From Ornithinimicrobium pekingense DSM 21552 (GTDB lineage: Bacteria; Actinomycetota; Actinomycetes; Actinomycetales; Dermatophilaceae): a stretch of 64,000 nucleotides of DNA. The stretch covers positions 186,001-250,000 of the forward strand of contig NZ_ATWJ01000015.1 in assembly GCF_000421185.1 (NCBI RefSeq), given 5' to 3'. Below are positions 36,848 to 45,642 of this stretch, piece by piece (the stretch's first letter is position 1; every line of letters begins with the position of its first letter). Both the position numbers and the translations under genes were made by a program. A model generated the notes under the pieces. That model made no database searches. It saw only the letters and a program-made list of their open reading frames with translations, and was not told the DNA's origin.

Positions 36848-37267
36848 GTGGACGTGACCCAGGAGCAGATCAACGCCCTCTACGACGCGGAGGTGAAGAG
36901 CGTCGACGGTGACCGGCTCGGCCCGGTGCGCCAGGTCTACCTCGACGACGAGACGGGGGCGCCGACGTGGATCACCGTGCGTACCGGGTGGTTCGCCGGG
37001 CGCGAGCACCCGGTGCCGCTGGAGGGCAGCGAGCAGACCGAGGACGGCATCCGGGTGTCCGCCTCGGGCCCGGAGATCCGGGAGGCGCCGACCGTGGAGG
37101 AGGACGAGCACCTCGGACAGGACCAGCTGGCCGAGCTCGTCCGCTACTACGGCCTGGCGGCACCCACCGCTTCGGAGGGTGCCGCCGAGCACGGGGCGAG
37201 CGCCGTCCACCAGGAGGCCGGCCCGTCGGGGCGGGTGCGCCGGCACGCCCGGGACGCCGGGCGGTAG
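36848..37267 (+). CDS. PRC-barrel domain protein, copy 1
   Basis: The 139-aa protein has a PRC-barrel-like N-terminal domain: QEQINALYDAEVKSVDGDRLGPVRQVYLDDETG then PTWITVRTGWFAGREHPVPLEG. The tail after residue 105 is alanine- and arginine-rich and appears disordered. PRC-barrels often bind RNA or membranes, but the role of this short type is unknown. GTG 36848 has GGAGGAGG upstream. It shares the QEQ[IL]NALYDAEV...VRTGW core with the next gene, so the two are tandem paralogues. Confidence 0.8.
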   Translation: MDVTQEQINALYDAEVKSVDGDRLGPVRQVYLDDETGAPTWITVRTGWFAGREHPVPLEGSEQTEDGIRVSASGPEIREAPTVEEDEHLGQDQLAELVRYYGLAAPTASEGAAEHGASAVHQEAGPSGRVRRHARDAGR

Positions 37268-37387
37268 CCGCGCGTGACGGTGCGGGCAGGGCGCCGCGCC
37301 GGGCCGGAATTGGCGTCGTGGCCCCGGGTGTGATGTGCTCGTCTGTGGCCGTCGTGCGGGTGACGGTCCGCGAACCAGGAGGACGAC

Positions 37388-37720
37388 GTGATCTCGCAGG
37401 AGCAGCTCAACGCTCTGTATGACGCCGAGGTGGTGGACCAGGGCGGTGAGAGGGTCGGCGCGATGGGCCAGGTCTACCTGGACAACAAGACCGGCGAGCC
37501 CGCCTGGGTGACGGTCCGCACCGGCTGGATCGGCAGCCGTAAGGTCTTCGTGCCGCTGTCCACCGCCGAGATCGTGGACGAGCAGATCCGCGTCCCCTAC
37601 AGCACCGCGATGATCAAGGCCGCTCCCGACATCCCCTGCGACCGGCACCTGTCCGAGGACGAGGAGCAGGACCTCTTCGAGTACTACTCCGTCGACGACG
37701 GGCCCGCGCCCTCGGCCTGA
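37388..37720 (+). CDS. PRC-barrel domain protein, copy 2
   Basis: The 110-aa paralogue of the preceding gene has the same core (QEQLNALYDAEVVDQGGERVGAMGQVYLDNKTGEP and WVTVRTGWIG) but lacks the long tail, ending after DEEQDLFEYYSVDDG. GTG 37388 has AGGAGG upstream. It ends before a hairpin that also faces lexA. Confidence 0.82.
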   Translation: MISQEQLNALYDAEVVDQGGERVGAMGQVYLDNKTGEPAWVTVRTGWIGSRKVFVPLSTAEIVDEQIRVPYSTAMIKAAPDIPCDRHLSEDEEQDLFEYYSVDDGPAPSA

Positions 37721-37754
37721 GCCGCGCGGACGCCGCGCATCTACCCGGACAGCA

Positions 37755-37787
37755 CAACGCCGCCCCGGTCGAGGTGGGGCGGCGTTG
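37755..37787. terminator. bidirectional hairpin between PRC-barrel copy 2 and lexA
   Basis: A perfect 12-bp stem (37755-37766 with 37776-37787, 9-base loop) lies between two convergent genes. On the minus strand it would end lexA. Confidence 0.65.
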
Positions 37788-37856
37788 CAGGGAGCGGGAC
37801 GGCTCGCACCCGCCGGTGGCAGCCAGGCGTGCGGTGGGGCGTCCCGAGCCCTCGGG

Positions 37857-38585
37857 TCAGACGCGGCGCAGCACCGCGGTGACCTTGCCCAGGACGACGG
37901 CGTGGTCGCCGTCGATCGGCTCGTAGGCCGGGTTGTGCGGCATCAGCCAGACCTTGTCGTCACGCTTCTTGTAGGTCTTGACCGTCGCCTCGTTGTCGAG
38001 CATCGCGGCGACGATGTCGCCGTTGACCGCGGTGGGCTGACGGCGCACCACGACCCAGTCGCCGTCGCAGATGGCGGCGTCGACCATCGAGTCGCCCACG
38101 ACCTTGAGCAGGAACAGCTCGCCGTCGCCGACGATCTGGCGCGGGAGGGGGAAGACGTCCTCGACGGCCTCCTCGGCCAGGATCGGGCCGCCCGCCGCGA
38201 TGCGCCCCACGACCGGGACGTAGGACGCCTCCGGGCGGGCGTCGCCGATGCCGGTCTCGTCATAGACCCCGGACGGGGCCTCGGGGCCGGCAGTGGTGGG
38301 CGATGTGCGGCGGTAGCCGGCACCCTCCGCCGCGCCGGGCAGGACGACCTCGATCGCGCGCGGCCGGTTGGGGTCGCGGCGCAGGTAGCCCTTGCGCTCG
38401 AGCATCTTGAGCTGGTGGGCGACCGAGCTGGGTGAGGTGAGGCCGACCGCCTCGCCGATCTCCCGCAGGCTGGGCGGGTAGCCCCGTGCGTCGACCGAGT
38501 CGCGGATGACCGCGAGCACGCGGCGCTGCCGGTTGGTCAGCTCGGCGCCGCCGTCGCGGTCGGGCATCTCGTGGATGGTTGCCAT
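37857..38585 (-). CDS. lexA: LexA repressor
   Basis: LexA represses the SOS regulon and cleaves itself with RecA-DNA. The 242-aa chain has the winged helix domain ([40 protein letters not shown]), a 40-residue linker, the Ala-Gly cleavage region RIAAGGP near residue 130, the catalytic Ser in GDSMVDAAI near residue 166 and the catalytic Lys in ATVKTYKK near residue 203. ATG 38585 has GAGGAG upstream. An SOS box over its -35 region indicates autoregulation. Confidence 0.97.
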   Translation of the reverse strand: MATIHEMPDRDGGAELTNRQRRVLAVIRDSVDARGYPPSLREIGEAVGLTSPSSVAHQLKMLERKGYLRRDPNRPRAIEVVLPGAAEGAGYRRTSPTTAGPEAPSGVYDETGIGDARPEASYVPVVGRIAAGGPILAEEAVEDVFPLPRQIVGDGELFLLKVVGDSMVDAAICDGDWVVVRRQPTAVNGDIVAAMLDNEATVKTYKKRDDKVWLMPHNPAYEPIDGDHAVVLGKVTAVLRRV

Positions 38586-38681
38586 GGTCCGTCCCTGTCT
38601 CCTCTGGCTGCCAGGTCCTGGCCGTCAGGCCAGGTCAGAGGGTCTGTCAGTGGTCGGTGGTTGTGTTCCTGACATGCCCAC

Positions 38682-38710
38682 AGCGTACGAGGTCGAGGCC
38701 CGCCGGACAA
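38682..38710 (-). promoter_or_regulatory. lexA promoter
   Basis: On the minus strand TTGTCC (38705-38710) and TACGCT (38682-38687) are separated by 17 bases. The SOS box overlaps the -35 hexamer. Confidence 0.6.
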
Positions 38711-38722
38711 ACATCTGTTCGA
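38707..38722. promoter_or_regulatory. SOS box (LexA operator)
   Basis: ACAAACATCTGTTCGA matches the actinobacterial SOS box TCGAACrnnTGTTCGA well in its right half and less well on the left. It overlaps the lexA -35 box and lies eight bases upstream of the -35 box of the divergent LysM gene. Confidence 0.75.
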
Positions 38723-38730
38723 CCGGCGTG

Positions 38731-38759
38731 TCGACAAAGTCGTACAACCGTGCTAGGAA
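38731..38759 (+). promoter_or_regulatory. promoter of the LysM gene
   Basis: TCGACA (38731-38736) and TAGGAA (38754-38759) are separated by 17 bases, giving a leader of about 45 bases with GGAGGA before ATG 38812. Confidence 0.5.
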
Positions 38760-38811
38760 TGGCACAGACGTGCTATCGCACACGCGTCCGAACAACCTCA
38801 GGAGGACCACC

Positions 38812-39216
38812 ATGAGCACAGCCGTCGTCGACCTGTTCCCCGTCGCCGCGGGTGCGCGGGAGCGCGCCACGGACGTCCCGGCCGGACGCCCCGGCGGTCA
38901 CCTGCGCCTCGTCGCCGCCGACGAGCGCCGGGTGCAGCCCGCGCCGCTGCACATCACCCGGCGGGGCCGGCTGACGCTGACCGCCACGGTGGCCCTGGTG
39001 CTCGTGCTGGCCCTCGCCTCGCTGGTGAGCGCGCTGAGCCCGGCGGGGGCGACGAGCGCGGTGGTGGTCGAGCCGGGCATGACCCTGTCCCAGATCGCGG
39101 CCGAGCAGCTGCCCGAGCTGCCGCTCGACCGCGCGGTGGTCGACATCCAGCGCGCCAACCGGCTCAGCACCACCGACATCGCGGTGGGCCAGGAGCTGGT
39201 GATCCCCGGGCGCTGA
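38812..39216 (+). CDS. LysM-domain membrane protein, candidate SOS cell-division regulator
   Basis: The 134-aa protein has a cytoplasmic N-terminus of about 55 residues, one membrane segment (LTATVALVLVLALASLVSAL, near residue 56-75), and a single extracellular LysM domain with VVVEPGMTLSQIAAEQLPEL and IQRANRLSTTDIAVGQELVIP. LysM binds peptidoglycan. It is divergent from lexA with an SOS box between them. The same arrangement is known for YneA in Bacillus and ChiZ (Rv2719c) in Mycobacterium, SOS-induced division inhibitors; the same role is inferred here. ATG 38812 has GGAGGA upstream. Confidence 0.85.
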   Translation: MSTAVVDLFPVAAGARERATDVPAGRPGGHLRLVAADERRVQPAPLHITRRGRLTLTATVALVLVLALASLVSALSPAGATSAVVVEPGMTLSQIAAEQLPELPLDRAVVDIQRANRLSTTDIAVGQELVIPGR

Positions 39217-39248
39217 GCGCTGGGACGCTGAGCGGCGGGCGGGACCCC

Positions 39249-39824
39249 TCAGCCCTGCGGCTCGGTGTCGTCGTCGGAGGTGACGGCCTCCCAGACGACG
39301 GGCAGCTGCTCGGAGGGGATGAAGTAACCGGTCAGGTGCGGGTCGAACATCAGGCCCGCGATGGAGGAGCGGCGGTAGGCGTCTGCGGAGTCGACGACCT
39401 CGCCGGGTGGGAGGGCTATCGCGCGCAGGTCGTCGGCGGCCCCGATCATGCCGTTCTGCACGGCGAAGTGGCGCGCGCGCTCGGCGTTGGTGAACGTCAG
39501 CAGCATGAGCTGCCCGTCGATCTCGGCGGCGGCGGGCGACTCCATACCCTCCTCGCCCACGGCGATGAACCACCAGTGCGGCAGGCCCATCGTGGCCCGC
39601 CACAGGTCGGTCATGCCGGCGTGGTCGTCGGGGCCCTCGACCCGGGCGGCCAGCAGGTCGGTCTCGGTCTCGGTGGGCGGCAGGGCGTCGGCGGGGACGG
39701 CGTCCTGGGCGTCGGTGCCCCCCGCGGCGGTCTCCGGCCCCGGGGCGGGCCGACGGCCCTCGTAGAGCGAGTCGCCGTCACGGGGCTCCTGCCCCTGGAA
39801 CGGCATCGACGTCGGGTCAGTCAT
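39249..39824 (-). CDS. hypothetical protein with an SseB-like C-terminal domain
   Basis: The 191-aa protein has a disordered, Pro/Glu-rich N-terminal 60 residues and a C-terminal domain with LPHWWFIAVGEEG, GQLMLLTFTNAERARHFAVQ and GLMFDPHLTGYFIPSEQLPVVW. The FTNAERARHF element recalls SseB-type domains, but the match is weak. ATG 39824 is preferred over the upstream in-frame start because the sequence MTDPTSM begins a more typical N-terminus. It is convergent with the LysM gene. Confidence 0.55.
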   Translation of the reverse strand: MTDPTSMPFQGQEPRDGDSLYEGRRPAPGPETAAGGTDAQDAVPADALPPTETETDLLAARVEGPDDHAGMTDLWRATMGLPHWWFIAVGEEGMESPAAAEIDGQLMLLTFTNAERARHFAVQNGMIGAADDLRAIALPPGEVVDSADAYRRSSIAGLMFDPHLTGYFIPSEQLPVVWEAVTSDDDTEPQG

Positions 39825-39881
39825 GGACCTATCCGACCACACGCGTGCTGCCAGACCCAACCAGGACGACGACCACGCAGG

Positions 39882-42479
39882 TCAGCTCACCGGGTCGGAC
39901 TGCGTCAACGGACCCGCCCCAGGGGCCCGGACCGGGATCGGGCTCGTGGGGTCGTCCAGCTCGTGCGACCAGCTGTGCGGCACGACGCCTCCGCCGGCCA
40001 GGTGCGGTTCGTGCTCGCGCGGACCGCGGGCGGAGGGCGTCGTGCCCACCAGCCGCAGCTCGGGCTCCCGGTCGCGCCGGGGGCCCTGGCCGTCCAGCGG
40101 CACCCGCACCTCCTGGCTGCCGACCTGCACCTCCTGCCCGCGGACCGTCAGCGTCACCGGCTCGCCGACCTCGACCACGAAGCTGATCGCCTCGGCCTCG
40201 AGCCGCACGCGCAGCCGCGACAGCTGCCAGCGCATCCGCCACGTCAGCGACGGCCAGCAGTCCGGCAGCCGAGGGTCGAGGCTCAGCTGGCCGTCGTGGT
40301 CCCGCATGCCGCCGAACCCGCCGACCAGGGCGCTCCATACCCCGCCGGTCGAGGCCACGTGGACCCCGTCCACGGTGTTGCCGTGGCGGTCGGCGAGGTC
40401 GACGAACAGGCCGGCGTAGAAGTAGCGCAGCGCCAGCTCGTGGTAGCCGACCTCCGCCGCCACGATCGACTGCACGACCGCGGAGAGGGAGGAGTCGCCG
40501 GTGGTGATGGGGTCGTAGTAGTCGAAGTCGGCGAGCTTGTCCTCGGCGGTGAAGTGGTCGCCGCACAGGTAGAGCGCCAGCACCACGTCCGCCTGCTTGA
40601 TCACCTGGTAGCGGTAGATGACCAGCGGGTGGTAGTGCAGCAGCAGCGGCCGCCGGTCGGCGGGCGTCGCGTCCAGGTCCCACACCTCCCGGTCGAGGAA
40701 GTGGCTGTCCTGGGGGTGGATGCCCGTGCGCTCGTCGAAGGGGATGTGCATGTGGTCGGCGCAGCGCTGCCAGTCCTCGACCTCGCGCTCGTGCAGCCCC
40801 AGGCGCGCCCGCGCCCGGGCCATCTGCTCGGGGTCGGACTCCTCCAGCGCGCGCACCGTCTCCACCGCGGCTCGCAGGTTGTGCGCGGCCATGATGTTGG
40901 TGAAGAAGTTGTCGTTGACGACGGTGTTGTACTCGTCGGGCCCGGTCACCCCGTGGATGTGGAACGACTGGTCGCCGTTGACCTGCCAGAAGCCGAGGTC
41001 GGCCCACAGTCGCGCGGTCTCCACCAGCATGTCGACACCCTGGTTGAGCAGGAACTGCCGGTCCCCGGTGGCCCGGGCGTACTTCATCAGGGCGTAGCTG
41101 ATGTCGGCGTTGATGTGGTACTGCGCGGTGCCGGCCTGGAAGTAGGCCGACGCCTCGGCGCCGTTGATCGTGCGCCACGGGTAGAGCGCCCCGAACTGTG
41201 ACATCTCCGCCGCCCGGCGGCGGGCGTCGTCGAGCATGCCGTGCCGGAAGCGCAGCGCGTTGCGGGCCGCCTGGGGGTGGGTGTAGGTGAGGAAGGGCAC
41301 GACGTAGCACTCGGTGTCCCAGAAGTAGTGCCCGCCGTAGCCGGTGCCGGTCAGCCCCTTGGCCGGGATCCCGTGGTTGCCGGCGCGGACCGTGGCCTGC
41401 CCCAGCTGGAAGAGGTTCCAGCGCACCGCCTGCTGCAGCTCGGGCTGCCCCTCGATCTCCACGTCGGACTCGGCCCAGAAGCGGGCCCACAGCTCGGCGT
41501 GCTCGCGCTGCAGCTGCGGGACGCCCGCGGAGACCGCCCGGTCCATCGTGCGCCCGCAGCGGTCGGCCAGCTCGCGCGGCGGCACGCCACGGGAGGTGTG
41601 GACGGTGACGAGCTTGTCGATGCGGACCACCCGGCCCTGCTCGGCGGCGATCTCGTAGACGTGCTGGGCGAGGTCCTCCTCGACCGTGAGCCGCTCGGTC
41701 CAGGGGTTGTCGGTCTCGATGCGGTGCTGGGCCAGGGTGGCGATGGTCATCCCCGAGTTGGTGCAGCGGTAGCCCAGCAGCAGCCGGCCGTCGCGGACCT
41801 CGTGCAGCGTGGGCTGGAGCACCCGGTGGCCGAAGGAGTGGGCCTGCCGGGGGTCGACTCCCTCACCCATCGCCGCCGAGCGCACGTCGTACTCGTCCGA
41901 GCCGTCCTGGCGGTTGAGCACGGGGCTGGAGACGACCAGCGAGGCGTGCCCGTCGAGCATCTCGACCTCGAAGGTCATCACCGCCAGGTGCCGCTCGACG
42001 ACGCTGGTCATCCGGGTGCTGGAGATGCGCACACGCTTGCCCGAGGTCGTGCGCCACACGACCTCGCGCCGCAGCACCCCCTCCCGCAGGTCGAGGCTGC
42101 GCTCGTAGCCCTCCAGGTCGGCGTCGGAGAGCAGCAGGGGCTCGTCGTCGACGTAGAGCTTGATCGTCTTGGGGTCGGGCACGTTGACGATCGTCTGGCC
42201 CACGCGGGCCAGCCCGAAGGCATCCTCGGCGTGCCGGATCGTCCAGGTCTCGTGGAAACCGTTGACGTAGGTGCCGTGGGTGTGGGTGTCGCGGCCCTCC
42301 TCGACGTTGCCGCGCAGGCCCAGGTAGCCGTTGGCGACGGAGAAGAGGGTCTCGGTCAGCCCGAGGTCGCGGCCGTCGTAGCCCCGTTCGACGAGGCGCC
42401 AGGGGTCGACGGGGAAGCGGCTGCGGTCCAGCGGGTCGACGGGCTGCGGCGGGCGGTGCGAGGGGATCGCGTCGTGCAC
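39882..42479 (-). CDS. family GH65 glycoside phosphorylase
   Basis: GH65 enzymes split alpha-glucosidic disaccharides (maltose, trehalose, kojibiose) with phosphate, giving beta-glucose-1-phosphate. The 865-aa chain has the N-terminal beta-sandwich with ETLFSVANGYLGLRGN near residue 33, the catalytic barrel with YFWDTECYVVPFLTYTHP and the acid Glu in GVTGPDEYNTVVND near residue 515, and GIHPQDSHFLDREVWDLD. The C-terminus has a 60-residue extension. GTG 42479 (GGAGAG upstream) is chosen; GTG 42503 is possible. The upstream HAD gene would process its product. Exact disaccharide not determined. Confidence 0.92.
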   Translation of the reverse strand: MHDAIPSHRPPQPVDPLDRSRFPVDPWRLVERGYDGRDLGLTETLFSVANGYLGLRGNVEEGRDTHTHGTYVNGFHETWTIRHAEDAFGLARVGQTIVNVPDPKTIKLYVDDEPLLLSDADLEGYERSLDLREGVLRREVVWRTTSGKRVRISSTRMTSVVERHLAVMTFEVEMLDGHASLVVSSPVLNRQDGSDEYDVRSAAMGEGVDPRQAHSFGHRVLQPTLHEVRDGRLLLGYRCTNSGMTIATLAQHRIETDNPWTERLTVEEDLAQHVYEIAAEQGRVVRIDKLVTVHTSRGVPPRELADRCGRTMDRAVSAGVPQLQREHAELWARFWAESDVEIEGQPELQQAVRWNLFQLGQATVRAGNHGIPAKGLTGTGYGGHYFWDTECYVVPFLTYTHPQAARNALRFRHGMLDDARRRAAEMSQFGALYPWRTINGAEASAYFQAGTAQYHINADISYALMKYARATGDRQFLLNQGVDMLVETARLWADLGFWQVNGDQSFHIHGVTGPDEYNTVVNDNFFTNIMAAHNLRAAVETVRALEESDPEQMARARARLGLHEREVEDWQRCADHMHIPFDERTGIHPQDSHFLDREVWDLDATPADRRPLLLHYHPLVIYRYQVIKQADVVLALYLCGDHFTAEDKLADFDYYDPITTGDSSLSAVVQSIVAAEVGYHELALRYFYAGLFVDLADRHGNTVDGVHVASTGGVWSALVGGFGGMRDHDGQLSLDPRLPDCWPSLTWRMRWQLSRLRVRLEAEAISFVVEVGEPVTLTVRGQEVQVGSQEVRVPLDGQGPRRDREPELRLVGTTPSARGPREHEPHLAGGGVVPHSWSHELDDPTSPIPVRAPGAGPLTQSDPVS

Positions 42480-42534
42480 GGGCTCTCCAGGGGGTGCGGT
42501 CACGGGGCGGGGCCGGGGCAGGCCTCGGGCGGGG

Positions 42535-43314
42535 TCAGGGGCGGGCGGGTATGCGGTCGCGCCAGGCGTCCTGCTGCTCGCGGGGGAGGAGCTCGGCGAG
42601 GTCGGTGACGACGACGTCGGCGCCGGCCGAGCGCAGGGCGTCCGCGCCGACACCGCGGTCCACGCCGACCACGACGCCGAAGCTGCCGGCCGCGCCGGAC
42701 TGGACGCCGGAGACCGCGTCCTCGACGACGGCGCACCGGGAGGGGTCGGTGCCGAGCCGCTCGGCGGCATACCGGTAGGTGTCCGGCTCTGGCTTGCCGG
42801 CCAGACCCTGCTCGGCGGCGACCGTGCCGTCGACGACGACCTCGAAGCGTTCGGCCAGGCCCGAGGTGTCCAGCACGTGCGGGCCGTTGCGCGAGGAGGT
42901 GACCACCGCGACGGCCGTGCCGCGGTCCTGGAGGTGGTCGAGCAGGGCGACCGACCCGGGGTAGGGCTCGATGCCCTCGGCGTCCAGCAGCTCGTTGAAC
43001 AGGACGTTCTTGCGGTTGCCCAGCCCGCAGACGGTCGCGGCGTCCGGGGCGTCGTCGGGGGTGCCGTGGGGCAGCTCGATGCCGCGGGAGCCCAGGAAGG
43101 CGGCCACCCCCTCGTAGCGGGGACGGCCGTCGACGTGCTCGAAGTAGTCCTCGTCCGTGTAGGGCGAGGTGTCGACGTCGTCGCCGTCGCCCTCGGGCAG
43201 GTCCTCGAGCACGCCGGTGAACAGCGTGGCCCAGGCCCGCATGTGGACCTCGGCGGTCGGCGTCAGCACGCCGTCGAGGTCGAGCAGCACGGCGTCGACG
43301 TTCTCCCACTCCAT
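42535..43314 (-). CDS. HAD-family beta-phosphoglucomutase-like hydrolase
   Basis: The 259-aa protein has HAD motif I VLLDLDGVLTPTAEVHMRAW near residue 9 (two catalytic Asp), motif II VVTSSRN near residue 140, motif III Lys in AGKPEPDTYRYAA, and motif IV VVEDAVSGVQSGAAG. A cap domain with YTDEDYFEHVDGRPRYEGV and GLGNRKNVLFNELL matches beta-phosphoglucomutase-like proteins. With the adjacent GH65 gene this suggests conversion of beta-glucose-1-phosphate to glucose-6-phosphate. ATG 43314 is supported by TACCGT seven bases upstream. Confidence 0.9.
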   Translation of the reverse strand: MEWENVDAVLLDLDGVLTPTAEVHMRAWATLFTGVLEDLPEGDGDDVDTSPYTDEDYFEHVDGRPRYEGVAAFLGSRGIELPHGTPDDAPDAATVCGLGNRKNVLFNELLDAEGIEPYPGSVALLDHLQDRGTAVAVVTSSRNGPHVLDTSGLAERFEVVVDGTVAAEQGLAGKPEPDTYRYAAERLGTDPSRCAVVEDAVSGVQSGAAGSFGVVVGVDRGVGADALRSAGADVVVTDLAELLPREQQDAWRDRIPARP

Positions 43315-43321
43315 CCGGCCA

Positions 43322-43327
43322 ACGGTA
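43322..43327 (-). promoter_or_regulatory. leaderless -10 element for the HAD/GH65 operon
   Basis: TACCGT on the minus strand ends seven bases before ATG 43314. Confidence 0.55.
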
Positions 43328-43396
43328 GGGCAGTCGGGCCGTCGTCTCGACCTGACGCCTGTGGACGGCGCGTGGGGGGTTGTCGGGATGTGCCGT

Positions 43397-43402
43397 TACC
43401 GT
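43397..43402 (+). promoter_or_regulatory. leaderless -10 element for the recQ-like gene
   Basis: TACCGT ends seven bases before ATG 43410; no Shine-Dalgarno sequence. It mirrors the divergent TACCGT at 43322-43327. Confidence 0.55.
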
Positions 43403-43409
43403 CAGGGGC

Positions 43410-45635
43410 ATGTCGTCGAACGAGCAGCAGCCGGTCAGCAGCACCGCGGTGGTCGACCGGGAGGGGGCCGACCTCACGGCCGTGGACCCGGGGCTGGTCA
43501 CCGCCGCCGAGGAGGCGCTGCGCCGGCTGGTGGGGCGGCCCGATGCGCAGTTCCGCGACGGGCAGCTGGAGGCGGTGCTGGCGCTGGTCCAGGACCGGGC
43601 GCGGGTGCTGGTGGTGCAGCGGACCGGGTGGGGCAAGTCGGCCGTCTACTTCGTGGCGACCGCCCTGCGCCGCGCGCAGGGCGCCGGCCCGACGATCATC
43701 GTCTCGCCGCTGCTGGCCCTCATGCGCGACCAGATCGCGGCGGCGGCCCGGGCGGGCGTGCGGGCCGTGACGATGAACTCCGCCAACGCCACCGAGTGGG
43801 ACGACGTGCGCGCCGCCCTGGCCGCCGACCAGGTGGACGTCCTGCTGGTGAGCCCGGAGCGGCTCAACAACCCCCGTTTCCGCGAGGAGCAGCTGCCCGA
43901 CCTCGCCGCCCGGTGCGGCCTGCTCGTCGTCGACGAGGCGCACTGCATCAGCGACTGGGGGCACGACTTCCGCCCGGACTACCGCCGGATCCGCACGCTG
44001 CTCGACGGGCTGCCTTCCGACACCCCGGTGCTGGCGACCACGGCGACCGCCAACGAGCGGGTGGTCGAGGACGTCGTGGAGCAGCTGGGCGCCGGTGGTG
44101 CCCACGTCAGCACGATCCGGGGTCAGCTGGCCCGGGCGTCCCTGCGCCTGGGTGTGCTGCCGCGCCTGACGCCGGAGCAGCGCCTCGGCTGGATCGTGGC
44201 CCACCTCGGTAGCCTGCCCGGCAGCGGCATCGTCTACTGCCTGACGGTGTCGGCGGCCGAGGACGTCGCCGAGGCGCTGCGCCAGGCCGGGCACGAGGTC
44301 GCCGCCTACACCGGGCGGACCGACCCCGAGGAGCGCGAGCGCCTGGAGGCGGCGCTGCGCGACAACCAGGTCAAGGCGCTGGTCGCGACCAGCGCGCTGG
44401 GGATGGGCTTCGACAAGCCCGACCTCGGCTTCGTCGTGCACCTGGGCGCCCCGAGCTCGCCGGTCGCCTACTACCAGCAGGTGGGCCGCGCCGGACGTGC
44501 CACCGAGCGGGCCGACGTGCTGCTGCTGCCGGGGTCGGAGGACCGTGACATCTGGTCCTACTTCGCCACGGTCTCGATGCCGCGCCAGGACCAGGCCGAC
44601 GCCGTCCTCACCGCGCTGGCCGAGGCGCAGCGGCCCCTGTCCACCCCCGCCCTGGAGACGATGGTCGACGTGCGTCGCACCCGTCTGGAGCTGCTGCTCA
44701 AGGTGCTCGACGTCGACGGCGCCGTCGACAAGGTGCAGGGCGGCTGGGTCGGCACGGGCCAGCCCTGGGTCTACGACCGGGAGCGCTACCAGCGGGTGGC
44801 CGACGCGCGCGTGCGCGAGGCCGAGCTGATGATCGCCTACCAGCAGACCGACGGCTGCCGGATGGCCTTCCTGCAGGAGTGCCTCGACGACCCGACCGCC
44901 AGCCCGTGCGGGCGCTGCGACTCCTGTGCCGGCGCGTGGTACCCCACGGAGGTCCCGGAGGCCGCCCTCGGCACGGCGCGCGAGCAGCTCGGCGGGGTGG
45001 GCGTGCCCGTCGAGGCCCGCGCCCAGTGGCCCACGGGTATGCCGCGCCTGGGCGTCGAGGTGAAGGGCAAGATCTCCCCCGAGGAGCAGGCGCAGCCGGG
45101 TCGGGCGCTCGCGCGGCTCTCCGACCTGGGCTGGGGGCAGCGGCTGCGCACCGTGCTCGCCGAGGGCACCTCGCGCGTCGTCGACCCCGAGGACCCCGAG
45201 GCCGGCGTCGAGGCCGGTCAGCCGGTGCCGCCGGAGGTGGTGCGGGCGGTCGTGCAGGTGCTGGCCGGCTGGGACTGGGCGGCACGACCGGTCGGGGTCG
45301 TCGCGATGCCCTCGCGGCGCCGGCCGGCGGTGGTGGGGTCGCTGGCCGCGCAGATCAGCGAGATCGGCCGGCTGCCGCTGCTGGGCACGCTCGACTACGC
45401 CCACGGGGGACCGGTGGGTGAGCCTGGCGGCAACAGCGCCTTCCGGCTCGCCAACGTCTGGGACCGGATCGCGGTCGGGCCGGAGCTGTCGGCCGCGCTG
45501 ACGGCCAACCCGGGGCCGGTGCTGCTCGTCGACGACCTGGTCGACTCACGGTGGACCGTCACCGTGGCGGCGCGAGAGCTGCGTCGGGCCGGGGCGGAGG
45601 CGGTGCTGCCGTTGGTGCTGGCGGTCGAGGGCTGA
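43410..45635 (+). CDS. RecQ-family DNA helicase fused to a phosphoribosyltransferase-like domain
   Basis: The 741-aa protein has the RecQ helicase core: QRTGWGKSAVYF Walker A near residue 71, VDEAHCISDWGHDFRPDYRRI near residue 174, and ALVATSALGMGFDKPDLGFVVH with QVGRAGRATERA. A zinc-type Cys set (CRMAFLQEC then CGRCDSC) follows near residue 490. After about residue 570 a second domain ends with VLLVDDLVDSRWTVTVAARELRRAGAEAV near residue 705, a PRPP-binding loop of type I phosphoribosyltransferases, similar to ComF proteins. Fusion of the two is known in actinobacteria; its role is not clear. Confidence 0.92.
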   Translation: MSSNEQQPVSSTAVVDREGADLTAVDPGLVTAAEEALRRLVGRPDAQFRDGQLEAVLALVQDRARVLVVQRTGWGKSAVYFVATALRRAQGAGPTIIVSPLLALMRDQIAAAARAGVRAVTMNSANATEWDDVRAALAADQVDVLLVSPERLNNPRFREEQLPDLAARCGLLVVDEAHCISDWGHDFRPDYRRIRTLLDGLPSDTPVLATTATANERVVEDVVEQLGAGGAHVSTIRGQLARASLRLGVLPRLTPEQRLGWIVAHLGSLPGSGIVYCLTVSAAEDVAEALRQAGHEVAAYTGRTDPEERERLEAALRDNQVKALVATSALGMGFDKPDLGFVVHLGAPSSPVAYYQQVGRAGRATERADVLLLPGSEDRDIWSYFATVSMPRQDQADAVLTALAEAQRPLSTPALETMVDVRRTRLELLLKVLDVDGAVDKVQGGWVGTGQPWVYDRERYQRVADARVREAELMIAYQQTDGCRMAFLQECLDDPTASPCGRCDSCAGAWYPTEVPEAALGTAREQLGGVGVPVEARAQWPTGMPRLGVEVKGKISPEEQAQPGRALARLSDLGWGQRLRTVLAEGTSRVVDPEDPEAGVEAGQPVPPEVVRAVVQVLAGWDWAARPVGVVAMPSRRRPAVVGSLAAQISEIGRLPLLGTLDYAHGGPVGEPGGNSAFRLANVWDRIAVGPELSAALTANPGPVLLVDDLVDSRWTVTVAARELRRAGAEAVLPLVLAVEG

Positions 45636-45642
45636 CGCCGGC

